Positions 34,481 to 45,165 of a stretch of DNA of 64,000 nucleotides are shown piece after piece (the stretch's first letter is position 1; every line of letters begins with the position of its first letter). Source of the DNA: Ephemerocybe angulata (lineage: Eukaryota; Basidiomycota; Agaricomycetes; Agaricales; Psathyrellaceae); assembly GCA_013368325.1 (NCBI GenBank), contig JAACJK010000110.1:620001-684000 (forward strand), written 5' to 3'. A model generated the notes under the pieces. It was not told the origin of the DNA and ran no database searches. It saw only the letters and a program-made list of their open reading frames with translations. Made by a program: the position numbers and the translations under genes.

Positions 34481-36172
34481 ATGAACAAGTGCATCAATAC
34501 CGCTGAACTCATACCGTTGATTTGCGAACACCTGGAACCGCGTAACGCTTATGCATTCGCTTTGGCGAAGAGGAGCTTTCTAAAGCCAGGCCTGGATGTT
34601 CTTTGGCGCAATATATCCTCCTTTAAGCCTTTCCTGGCTTGTCTACCAGTGGAACTGTGGAAAGCCAAGCGACATGACTTACACCCGTATATGAAACCTA
34701 ATATTGCGGTGAGTCACCAGGTTCAAGGTCTGTGGCATGTTCGAAGAGAACCCACTGATGGTTTTGTTTAGGATTTAGAGCGATCTCTAGTACTGAAGGA
34801 CCTGGAGAGGTATCTGGGGTACTATGCTCCTCGAATCCGGGAATTCGACGTGTCGAAATGGGAAAGGAAAGGCGACCCCATCCTATCTGTCGCATTCTTC
34901 CAGGCCCTGCAACTCGTTACCTTGGGGAAGCCTGGCGCACTTGCACCACACCTTACCGCATTCAAGTGGATGGGTCTACCAGACCTCTTCCCCCCTTTCG
35001 GCGGCGAGGAATCCCAGAAGTTTCTGTCGTTTAGGTCCCTGTTTCTTGGAACAAGTGTCCTTTTTGCCAGTCTCGATTTGCAAATCCAGATCGAAATTTC
35101 ATCAACGTACGCCGTTACGAAGACTCTCACTCGAGTGAGAGAGCTGTTTCTTGCCGAATACCTTGGCGATCGCATCGATCTGGTGGATGACTTCATCGCG
35201 GCGTCCATTAGCTCTTGGACGAATCTCGAGACTCTCCATCTATCGTATGTCTCGAACGGTGGAATCGCACATCTAGCCTCCCTTCCTCGCCTCAAAACCT
35301 TGAATATCGAATCCTGCCGTACTCTTCCCTCATATTCTCCAGGGACGTATCCAGAGCCCTCCAACATTCCCGTCAAGGTATTCCCTGCTCTCGAGGAAGC
35401 GTTCATCGCCACAGGTAGTATCGAACGGGCGATCGGTTTCGTTCAGCAACTCGCACCGATGGATACCGCCCTTCGAAAACTGCGTTTGCACACCTTACTC
35501 GAAGCATCTTACGCCGACGCTCAGAACCTCCTACGCACGATTGAAATACACTGCAATCGAAATGCCCTAGAAGCCATAGTGTGGGGTGAAGGGAGCAATC
35601 GCATTCTGGATGACGGGTGTTACGAAGAGGGAACTAGTGTGGACTTGGACGACATGCTCGACATCCATGGCCTTTTCGAATTCCACAAGCTCACGCATCT
35701 CGAGATGCGGGTCAAGAAGCTCGTGCGACTCACGCCCGAGCAAGCTATGCAGATGTCGAGGTCCTTCCCCAATATGACGCACCTCCAGCTCAGCTGGGAT
35801 TCCTTCTACAGCTCCTTCCCCCCGCTCATCGACCATACGCACCTCCTCGCGATCCTGCGTGGATGCCCAGCTTTGAAGTTCCTTAAGGTTCGCTTTGATG
35901 CGACCAGGATTAGTGGGCTCGAGTCAAACCCTGGGTTTACTTCCAGGGTTACTCAGCTTCATGTTGGGGATTCACTTATCTGTTCGCCGACTCGGGTTGC
36001 TGCGTTCGTTACTGCCAATTTCGGAGCTCTTGAGAAGCTCTCTGCGTACAAGAACGTTGAAGTCTACCGTGTACCCAGCATAAACTATAAACGGTGGAAG
36101 CTTGTTTCTAAGAGTGTGCTGGGACCAGGGGAGGATTCAGACTCTGAAGAGGAGTCCGAAGAGGACTATTAG
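34481..36172 (+). CDS. F-box/LRR-like protein, paralogue 1
   Basis: Exon 1 (34481-34708) encodes MNKCINTAELIPLICEHLEP...YAFALAKRSFLKPGLDVLWRNI, the F-box-like start shared by the cluster. A 63-nt intron leads to exon 2 (from 34772): DLERYLGYYAPRIREFDV, then leucine-rich sequence (LASLPRLKTLNIESCRT; FHKLTHLEMRVKKLVRLTPE) and DHTHLLAILRGCPALKFL. The end is GDSLICSPTRVAAFVTANFG...YKRWKLVSK, then an acidic tail (DSDSEEESEEDY). About 540 aa. This copy and the one at the right edge are the most diverged: its C-terminal signature is SLICSPTRV where most copies have SPIYSPSxV. It lies tail-to-tail with paralogue 2. Likely an SCF substrate adaptor, by inference from the F-box. Confidence 0.82.
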
Positions 36173-36635
36173 GATAATTCCTCTTCGGAATCGCATTAGC
36201 TTCGTGGTGTCCATTTCGTGCGATGTTGTTTGATACATGTTCCCTTTGCGGCACTCGGTGCCATGCTTCCTGTCTATGCCCCAGAACCTACAAACGCGGC
36301 CATTTTACTATATGCGGCTTGCACATCAAGTGCACAACAAGTGCCCTCGAGTCTGTCTCTAGCTTTTGCTATCACTTTCTCCGCTCCATGTTGGGTACAG
36401 CCGCATTCCGTCGATGTCAACCTAGATTCTAGAAGCTCTGCAAAGGTTGATTTCATAACCATGTTGGGCTACGGTGTCGATTTCCTTTAGCTTATGTGCG
36501 CTTCCCATTTAACCACCACGTAATCGACCCTGAGTTCTGAGTAGAAAACACCTTAGAAAACGCAGAACAAGAAAACATGTGGTTGGCTTTATTGATAACG
36601 ACAGGATAAAGGATTCAACGTTCAAAACATCATGA

Positions 36636-38323
36636 TCAAAAAAGCCAGCTCCTCTGCCTTGGTACTCTGCCAGGGTTCTGCGCCGCGTAGTAGTCCCACC
36701 AGTGGTCGCGAACCCACTGCCACCTGCGTTTCATGATGGAAAGGTTGGGGCCGATTTCGTCAGGAGGTGTTAACCAAGTGAGGTTCGGGCAGTTGGCTAC
36801 AAGGAACGCCAGGACTTGCGATGGAGAGTATATGGGCGAATTGCCAAGATCGAGCCATTCCAGAGGAAAAGAGGCACCACTGCCTGCCATTTCAGCTGTT
36901 TCGGCTGTTACGCTGGAGGTATCGAAGGCAATGGAAAGGTCCGCAAGGAAAGGGCAGTTTTGAAGCAAGTATAGGAAATGGGTGTGATCGATGCGAGGAT
37001 GTCGGTTGCACGGGAAAGAACCTAATTGCAAGCCCACGAGCTTTGGGAATGCAGTGGGGATAGCTGCAATCGTTTCTGGTGTGACACGAACGACGTCCTT
37101 CACTGAAAGCTTAAGTACTTCGAGTTTCTTGAAGACGAAAAAGGGGGAAATGTCTGCTTCCTTGCGAAGATCCAGCTCCAGCGGTTCCTCGGCGAGATAT
37201 CTGCCTCTAATGCCATGGTGTACGAGATTGATGCTCGTAAACGCCAGTGGATCGCAGCAATGGGAAATGGCTTCAATGAATTCTTGAAATTCGGACGGTG
37301 AACACTCTCCGTGCGCGATAAAGTCGAGCTCGACGATGGGAGTTTTTCTGGGAAGGCATCGAAGAAGACCTGTGATTCGAGGAATTGTGGTTCCGTTGAG
37401 GGTGAGGGATTGGAGAGACGGAAATTCGCTGCCATCATTTCCCAGTGGATTATTTCGGTCAGAAAACAGGATGGGTTCCTCCTCGTAGCCTAGGATTGAG
37501 AGTCCTTTGAGCGAAGGAAGTGAGGCCAGATGGCGGGCCAATCCAGCTGATATGAACGGCAATTGGATGGTTTTCAAGTCCTTCCATTGGCCGTAGGAGG
37601 TGATGCAGGTTTCAATAAAGGGCCTGTCGGGGTTGGGTATATAGCAGCCCACTTCGACGATTTTCAGTCGGGAACAGCGTTGGATGACTTTCTCCAGGGC
37701 TTCTTTGTGAAGGGGGACGTCGATGGTAACGTCAAATTTCAATGAGGTAACATTGTCCCCCAGAAAGAGAGCCATGTAGCGGGATATGGCCATCGCCGAT
37801 TCTTCTCCAATCAGCTCCCCAACGTCGCTGGGTGAAGGCCATTCGAATTTAGTGAGCAGTGGCGACAAGGCCCCTGGGCCGAGTTCTTCTGTCGCAAGGT
37901 GTAAAGCTTCTAGCGCCTCGAGAGAAAGGACCGTCTGTTTAGCTTGATACGGTTTGAAGGAGCGAATTCGTTGGGCGTAAAAAGTGATGTATCTATCCAG
38001 GTCGGCTAGAGTGACGGCTCGGGCGGGGTACTAAGCCGTAACAAAAGGATTAGCGAGTTGCAATACGATAAATACAAGGAACTTCTCACCAAGGCCTTTC
38101 TGATGTTCCAACCAGAGAGCGACGATGTTCTATCTTCAACAATCCACATGTCTCGAGGCATGCAAGAAATGAGGGCCTGAAACGTGTCAAGCTCTCGCCA
38201 GAGGGTGTCCAGAGACGGTTCCAGAAGGTATTTGTTTGTCAGGGCCATCGAAAATAGGGACGCGCTGTCCAAGTTGCTACAGACATTTTGCAATATCTCT
38301 TGGATGGGGAGGAGGCGATTCAT
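36636..38323 (-). CDS. F-box/LRR-like protein, paralogue 2
   Basis: The start at 38323 (MNRLLPIQEILQNVCSNLDS...FSMALTNKYLLEPSLDTLWREL) opens exon 1, which ends ...IRKAL|GTGAGA. The acceptor GGCTTAG|TACCCC starts exon 2 with YPARAVTLADLDRYITFYAQ, followed by SLEALEALHLATEELGPGALSPLL and RYMALFLGDN. The leucine-rich body includes LASLPSLKGLSILGYEEEP and IDHTHFLYLLQNCPFLADL. The end is LGNSPIYSPSQVLAFLVANC...KRRWQWVRDHWWDYY. No break was seen, so it is probably functional. First of four minus-strand copies in a row (36636-44216). Confidence 0.85.
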
Positions 38324-38595
38324 GGTGGTGGTTGGCTTTTTCGAACCATGAGCCAAAGTCGAACCATCCAAGCAACATCGAAGCGCGAACACCCATCTCG
38401 GCCTCGTTCCTGACACTGATCCGAGGCCACGGTAGGGCAGGATGGATCCTTTTACACGCTAAGCGCCCATCGGACGTCTTGGAGTCGATAAAATGCCTGT
38501 TCTTTTTGTCCACCTTCCTTGTGAAATACATGGTTGAAAGCGTCTTATACAATGTGCTAACCAGGTCCAGCTTCCCAACGTCTCGTTGCGAATCC

Positions 38596-40252
38596 TCAGC
38601 TGGAGGCTGACGGCCCTGCACGCAACTGTTCGTCGACCCATTTCCACCTACGATAAAAGATACGTGGGTTGTGATTATGAACCGCGTACGCGGGTCCACC
38701 AACACTGTCGAGATCTGGGAGGTTTGCCTTCATAAAGGATAATACTCTCGAAGGCGAATATATCGGCGAGTTACCGACTTCCAGGGTTATCAACTGGAAG
38801 GGTGCACCGGTAACGACCTCCCCTGTCATGCCAGACGTGTCGAAGAACAACCGAAGACCGGTAAGCGAAGGACAGTTCTGGAGAAGGGAGATGAAATGCG
38901 TGTGATCGAGGCGCGGAGGTCGAAAATCACGGGTGTTGCTGCCCAAAGTCAGGATCCTGATCTTGGGGAAAGCGACGGGAATCGCTGCAATTTCAGTTGG
39001 TGTGAGGCAGATGGTGTCTTTAAGACGGAGATTGAGGTTCCGGAGTTCGCTAAAGCCGAAGAGGGGCGATATATCGACATCCGAGCTCGTGTTCCCTTCC
39101 AGGGGCTCTTCAACGACTGCAGAAACTACTCTTTTGGGGTCAAGAGAGAATTCTAGGTTTGTCAGAGTGGAAGGGTTGAATCGCGCGGATATTGCTTTGA
39201 TAACACCTTGTATGTCGGAAGTCGCCAAATTTCCTGTAGGCCCACATATAACATCTGTTATGGTGTTCGCCGATGGGATGCAACGCAGAAGGTCCTGGAG
39301 TGTCGAGAGGCTCGTCCGCGAAATAGTGATTGACCGAAGGTTGGGAAAGAAGCCGTTGATAGTGGCGCTCCCTGTAATCGTGGGCAAGCTGGGAATATCT
39401 GTAGTGCTTTTACCCACAATCTCGAGGTTCTTTAGCTGAGGACGAAGTGCTAGATGTTGAATCATGGGAGCTGTGACGAAAGGCAGGGAAATTCGCTCCA
39501 AGTACTCCAAAGGAGAAGAGGCTATGCAGCTTTCGATAAAGATCCTATCCATCCCGGATTCAGATGTGTCCCCGATCGAGATGCGCTTTAATCGAGGATG
39601 TCGGCTGAGGGCCTGGTCCAAAGAACCCGCGTGAAGGGGTAAATCTGGGGGAACTTCGAAATCGATTGTTGTAAGCGAGTCGCCCAGGAAGAGTGACATG
39701 CACGGAGACAGTTGTCGCTTGGCGTCCTCTCCCAACAGGGTGGAAACCACGTCAGGCGAAGGCCAGGAGAACTCCCTGAGGAGGGGTGACAATACCCCAG
39801 GCTTTCCTCCTGACGCAAGCTGTAGAGCTTGTAACGCTTCGACTGAAAGGTTAATCCCACAGTACATATATGGGCGGAAGCGTCGAATTCTCGCGGCGTA
39901 GAAGGTCAGGTATCGACCAATATCTTTTTGGGTTATCGCACGGCGAGGATACTAATTGTGGAGCAGGCATGTATCAACGACGATTCAACGACCCTCATGG
40001 AGCCACACTCACCAGAACTTCTATTAGATCCTCAGTTTCAATCGGAGGTGCAAACTCTTCTGTAATCCACAGATCGTTCACGTCCGGCAGGCAGGAGAGG
40101 AGCGGCTTGAACGAAGTAAGATCTCGCCAAAGCGTGTCCAACGCCGGTTCAAGAAAGTCTTTGGATGTCAACGCCATAGAGAGCAGTGTTGGGTCGTCCA
40201 TATGATCGCAAACACTGCGAATGACTTCGGGGGCGAAGGGGGACCGATTCAT
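38596..40252 (-). CDS. F-box/LRR-like protein, paralogue 3
   Basis: Exon 1 from 40252 (MNRSPFAPEVIRSVCDHMDD...LLSMALTSKDFLEPALDTLWRDL) ends in LIEVL before a GTGAGTG donor. Exon 2 begins YPRRAITQKDIGRYLTFYAA, then LSVEALQALQLASGGKPGVL, the leucine-rich body and the LDHTHFISLLQNCPSLTGLR block. The end is EVGNSPIYSPSRVLSFMKAN...YRRWKWVDEQLRAGPSASS. The stretch GMTGEVVTGAPF, encoded with four G in a row (GGGGAGGTCGT), is the intact reference for the frameshift seen in paralogue 4. About 530 aa, no breaks seen. Confidence 0.86.
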
Positions 40253-40619
40253 GGTTGTCGTTGCGGTTCAAGCGTGAAAAGCGCCCGTGTGCCTCCTCAA
40301 AACTTATTTGATCCGAACTTACGCCGTTTCCGGACCCTTTGATATGCCTTGGGCCCAGCTTGTTGTCAAAGTTTTGGTCGAACTGGGGAACAATTGGTGT
40401 GTGTGTGTGTGCGCACGCAATCATAAAACCTATGCCCAATATTCGCAGAGAAGGATTAATTCTGTTTGACCCTTCAGGTTGCACACGAGTATCTAATGGT
40501 AAGCGCCCGTGGACCGATCTGCGTGTCATTCATGTTGCCATCATCCCTGTAAGATACATATCCTGAGTAATCTATATAGCCTGTTAAATATACACACTGC
40601 ACTTGGTTCCAGCCCTTGG

Positions 40620-42270
40620 TTAGAGTCGGGGGCAGCGGTACGCACGCCACTCCTCTTTAACTCGGTCCCACCTGCGAGTGAAAATAGCCGGATTGTGGTT
40701 ACGGTCCTCAAGATAACTTTCGGATCCGTAGATCATGGTGACGTTTGGAAGATTCACCTTCATAAAGGATATGACTTGGGACGGTGAATAGATCGGCGAA
40801 TTATTGACCTCCAGGTACTCCAGTGGGAAAGGCGCGCCGGGCACGACCTCCCGGATATCTCAGAGGCGTCGAAGAGCAGTTTCAGGCTGATAAGGTAGGG
40901 ACAGCCTTGGAGGAGGGATATGAGGTGTGTGTGGTTGATGCGGGGAGGTATGAAGTTAAGGGCCATGAAACTGCCGAAATCCAGGGTCTTGATGTTTGGG
41001 AAGGCCTTTGGAATCGTCGCGAACTCGGCTGGGGTGAGACGGACGGGGTCTTCGAACCAGAGCTTGAGCTCCCGGAGTTCTCGAAAGCGGAAAATGGGTG
41101 ATATATCGATTTCCTGGCTCAGGTCCACGTCCAAGGGATTGTCGATAGATTCGTAGTCCGGCCCATCTTGAAAGAGTATCAGTCTTGTGAGAGTGGAAGG
41201 ATTGCATCGTGTGGTAATTGTCTTGATGATGTCCTGTCGCTCGGAGATCGACAAGTGATCTTCTGTCGGCATGCAATGGATATGCGTGATAGCGTTTGTC
41301 GGTGGTATACAGTGTAAAAGGGCCTGGAGTGCCGGAAGGCTACCCGATATCTTGAACGATTTGAGAGCTGGAAAGAAAGCATCGGAAGCGCCCACTGGGA
41401 GGGTGACGATCGTCACTGGACTGTCCTCTGCACTGTCTTGGATAACGAGCTTCCTCAGGCGAGGAAGTCGGGCTAGATGGCGAATTATGGGATTCGTGAC
41501 AAAAGGCACGGAAACATGTTCCAAGTCCTCCCAGGGAAACGAGGTAATGCAACTCTCGATAAATTCTCTATCAAACCCAGACCCGGTGCCTTGAAGTACC
41601 AGGGTCCTTAGACGAGGATATTGCCTGAGAGCCTGGTCTAAAGATCCTGCGTGAAGTGGTGTGTCTTGGGGAGCTGGAAGATAGAGGGTCGTGACCATAC
41701 TCCCCAGGAAGAGTGACATGTACGGGGATAGTAGCTTTGTGAATTCTTCGCCCAATGAATAACGAGCAGCATCCGGGGAAGGCCAGTAAAAGTTCGTAAG
41801 GAGAGGTGACAACACGCCGTCCTTCCCTCCTGTCGCGAGCCGAATGGCTTCGAATGCTTCAATGGACAAAGTCATCTCGTTATCCAACAAATGTGGGCGG
41901 AGACTCCGGATTCGGGGGGCGTAGAACGACAGGTATCGGTCCATGTCTTTGGGGGTGGCCATACGGCGGGGATGCTGATCGTGCGGGAGTGTTCATGAGT
42001 CAAAGTCCTCCTTAACTCAAAGTATGTGCGATGACTCACCAGAACCTGTGTTGTATCTCCTTCAAAAGGACCTGGATTATCTCGGATGTTCCAGAGATCG
42101 GCAGGCAGACAGGATATGAAGGGGATGAACGAGTAGAGATCTTGCCATAAACTATCAAGCGCTGGTTCCAGGAAGCCTCGGGAAGTCAATGCCATCGAGA
42201 AACGTTCTGCGTTGTCCATATGCTCACAGACATTGCGAAGGATCTCGGGGGATAGTGAAGAGGTATCCAT
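40620..42270 (-). pseudogene. F-box/LRR-like paralogue 4, frameshifted near its 3' end
   Basis: Exon 1 from 42270 (MDTSSLSPEILRNVCEHMDN...FSMALTSRGFLEPALDSLWQDL) and exon 2 (HPRRMATPKDMDRYLSFYAP, EAIRLATGGKDGVLSPLL, INHTHLISLLQGCPYLISLK) are normal down to LLFDASEISG. There the sequence has GGG (CCC on +, 40850-40852) where paralogue 3 has GGGG. The original frame then leaves the family sequence and stops at 40760. The family C-terminus (PGAPFPLEYLEVNNSPIYSP...IFTRRWDRVKEEWRAYRCPRL) continues in the shifted frame to 40620. A real one-base deletion and a homopolymer read error look identical here. If real, the product loses the last 80 or so conserved residues. Confidence 0.85.
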
Positions 42271-42547
42271 GGTTGTGGTTCCACTTCAAGCATCGAGGGT
42301 GCTTGACAGGGCTTGACGCTCGTGAAAGTCCTCGAAAATATCAATGATCCGAGCCCGCGCCGTTTACAAGCATGATCTTCAATTCAAGCTCGTGCATCCA
42401 GCATACGGACCCTGTCAAGCTCATTCTCTTCGTGCGTTGCGAACAATAGGCGGGGATGATTCGATCAGTTAGAAGTTCCCTACACACATGTTAGAATTCG
42501 ATACGGTAATCATATTATGTAGTAGTCCCGTCGAAAAACAATCACGA

Positions 42548-44216
42548 TTACCGCGAATCCAGAAACACTTGCCACATCTCCTCAGCAACCTGCCACCTAC
42601 GACTAAAAATATTGGGAATCGACTCCGAATCGCGAGCATTCTGCAGGGATATAAGGTGTGGCGTATGCGCCTTGAGGAAAGACACAACTTTTGTTGGAGA
42701 GTAGATCGGCGAGTCTCCCACATTGAGTATCTTGAGTGCATTGGCAACGGGCACAACAGGCGCCTTTTCTTCGCGAACCCTCGACAGATCGAATACTAGC
42801 GCGAGATCCTTGAGCAACGGACAACCTCGAAGGAGGCTGAGGAAGTGACTATGATTGATTTGGGGAGGGTGGAAGCTTGGGTGATCCCCACATAGTTCTA
42901 ACTTCGCAATCCCCGGAAATGAGATGGCGATTTGCGATATTTCGTTTGGAGTAACAGAGATGGGGTTGTGGAGCCTCAATGCGAGTTGTTGGATGTTTAT
43001 GAACTTGAATAGCGAGGATATGTCGAGTTCTTCATCGAGGTCCATTTCCAACAGCCCACCAACTTCCATGCTTCGGCGGTGGTACAAGTCGCTCAATATC
43101 AAATGGCTAAGCGTGAGGGGGTTGCAATGCATAGCGGCGACGTTGATGAGCTGTTGCTCTAGGGGAAAAGATGGGTCACTGCCAAATCGACAATAGCACC
43201 GGACTTTCTCGATAATGTTATCTCTGGGCGGAATGCATTGGAGAACTCCGATGACCCGTTCAATGGTGGTTGTAACGGATAAACTTTTCAAGGAGGTGAA
43301 AACCTTGCCAAATGGCTTCTCCTTCAACCTGTCCTCCATCTCCTGTGGGGTGCGACACGGAAAGTCGAAGTTGTCCATTTGCCGATAATCGTGGAGAGAC
43401 AGGGAAGCAAGCGAGGGAAGATTTGCCAGATGCTGCATAATCGCAATCGAGACGAATGGGAGCTGCAATGTCTCCAGGCATTCCCAAGCTCGAGAAACTA
43501 GGGAACCCTCAATGCAGTGTGTATCCATTTGGCCGTCCGTGTCGCTGAGAATGGTGAGCCCTTTCAGGCGAGGATAACGGTCAAAGGCTAGCTCCAATGA
43601 GCGTGCGTGCACTGGGATTTGGGGCGTTACATCAACTATGAGTGATGTCATGCCGTCCCCCAGGAAGAGTGACATGTACGGAGAAAGCAGTCTTGCAGAG
43701 TCTTCTCCGAGCACCGTCTTGAAAGAGGGGGGCGATGGCCAGAAAAACGACTGTATAAAAGGTGCCAAGGCACCGTGCTTCCCGCCGGTCGCAAATTGGA
43801 GTGCTTCTAACGCTTCAATGGAGAGGTACATGTCGTCGTATAGCCCGCGTAGATCATAGAATCGGACCCTCCGCGCGTAGAAAGAGATGTATCTCTCCAA
43901 GTCTTTCGGGACGATGATTCGGCGAGGATACTATCAAACGGGCCAGGCGTTAGAACTGCCTTGTCACCGCGAACAGAAGTATGCTGACCAGTATTTGCGT
44001 TGGCGGGCCTCCTGGTCCCTCCTTTACGACCCAAATATCATCCATTGGTGGGAGACAAGACACGATTGGCGTAAACGAGTCGAGTTCGCGCCAGAGGCTA
44101 TTAAGCGCTGGTTCGAGGAAGGCTTTCGTTGATAATGCTGCAGAAACAAGCTCGCTGTCCTCCAGATTATCACATATAGCACAAAGGATTTCGTGAATTA
44201 GAAGACACTGGTCCAT
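42548..44216 (-). CDS. F-box/LRR-like protein, paralogue 5
   Basis: Start at 44216 (MDQCLLIHEILCAICDNLED...LVSAALSTKAFLEPALNSLWREL). Exon 1 ends TQIL|GTCAGC, and exon 2 opens after GATAG with YPRRIIVPKDLERYISFYAR, then LSIEALEALQFATGGKHGAL and SPYMSLFLGDGMTSL. The leucine-rich body includes LANLPSLASLSLHDYRQMDN. The end is NVGDSPIYSPTKVVSFLKAH...FSRRWQVAEEMWQVFLDSR. It is closest to paralogue 7 at 54699: both have MxxCLLIHE at the start and a TPQEM/TPEEM insert. About 530 aa, no breaks seen. Confidence 0.86.
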
Positions 44217-45091
44217 TTTGCTGGATGAACTTGAGGGCGAGGATGTGGTCGAGGAGGAAGCCTGCCAGGCGCCTCGTGTTTGGTCTGTCTGTCCATCACC
44301 CTAGCCTGGAACGCCGGCAATCAAAAGACAAGTCGCGTCGTTCCGGCAACTTAGCTGGGTTTTCCTGAACGTTGACTCGGAACCTCGTTGAACATACTCG
44401 AAACTTGACTTAACACATCCTTTGCGCGTTCGAGACCTTTCCCATTACGACCATTCTCTTTTGAAATACGGACCTATCTCCTAACGTTGACGATCCAACT
44501 CTCATTCGGAGAGCACCAGCGGTACCTCTCGTCCACATCTATAACTCCTTCCGCAGCCTGCTGACGTCCGATTGTCCAACCCTGTTAAAACCTTTGAAAT
44601 CTGATAAACGCCATGAAGTTGTCGATCTCACAGCTGACCCCACAGCTTGGCTGTGATGCTGAACGCGATGTCTCGATAACCATCCGAAGCTGACTCCATG
44701 GGAGAAGCAAACGAAATAACGGTGTCGAGAGGCTCGAGAAAGGCTACATGCTGTCTTCGGCGGCAATGTGGTAGGAATCCGAGTACATGCGAGTCGTGAC
44801 GGATCAGGACATGGGAGTGCCTTGCGAGTTGCAACCCGACACGCACTAGCGCTGGGCGCTCATGCCAACGTCTGCCAACCTTCCACATCCACCTCGTGCC
44901 CATAGCTATACCATCGTCATGCAGCTGTGCAGTACATCGAGGCTATGCTCGTGTGCAAGTAATATCTAAGTACTGCAGTGGGCACTCATTGCCATGTCGC
45001 ATCGCTTTTGGCAGCTTTTGGCAGGTAGAAGGGATTGGACCATCGCCGCACTGCCACCCATCAAGCCAAGGGTCATAGCGCCCATCGTAGG
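44217..45091. other. Intergenic between F-box paralogue 5 and annexin
   Basis: Two promoter regions back to back. No protein-like frame beyond short overlapping ones. Confidence 0.45.
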
Positions 45092-45099
45092 TATATAAG
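45092..45099 (+). promoter_or_regulatory. TATA box of the annexin gene
   Basis: TATATAAG lies about 70 bp upstream of the annexin ATG at 45166, a normal distance for a TATA box plus a short 5' leader. Confidence 0.55.
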
Positions 45100-45165
45100 G
45101 CAGCGCCGTCCCTTCTTGGTGACTATCTTCATCTTTCCCGCCAACCGATAACTCGAGGCCCCGCG

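Noticed and set aside
36223..36432. Cysteine-rich 69-codon plus-strand frame after paralogue 1 (CSLCGTRCHASCLCPRTYKR)
   Set aside because: Lies in the expected 3' UTR, has no regular zinc-finger spacing, and has no partner exon.
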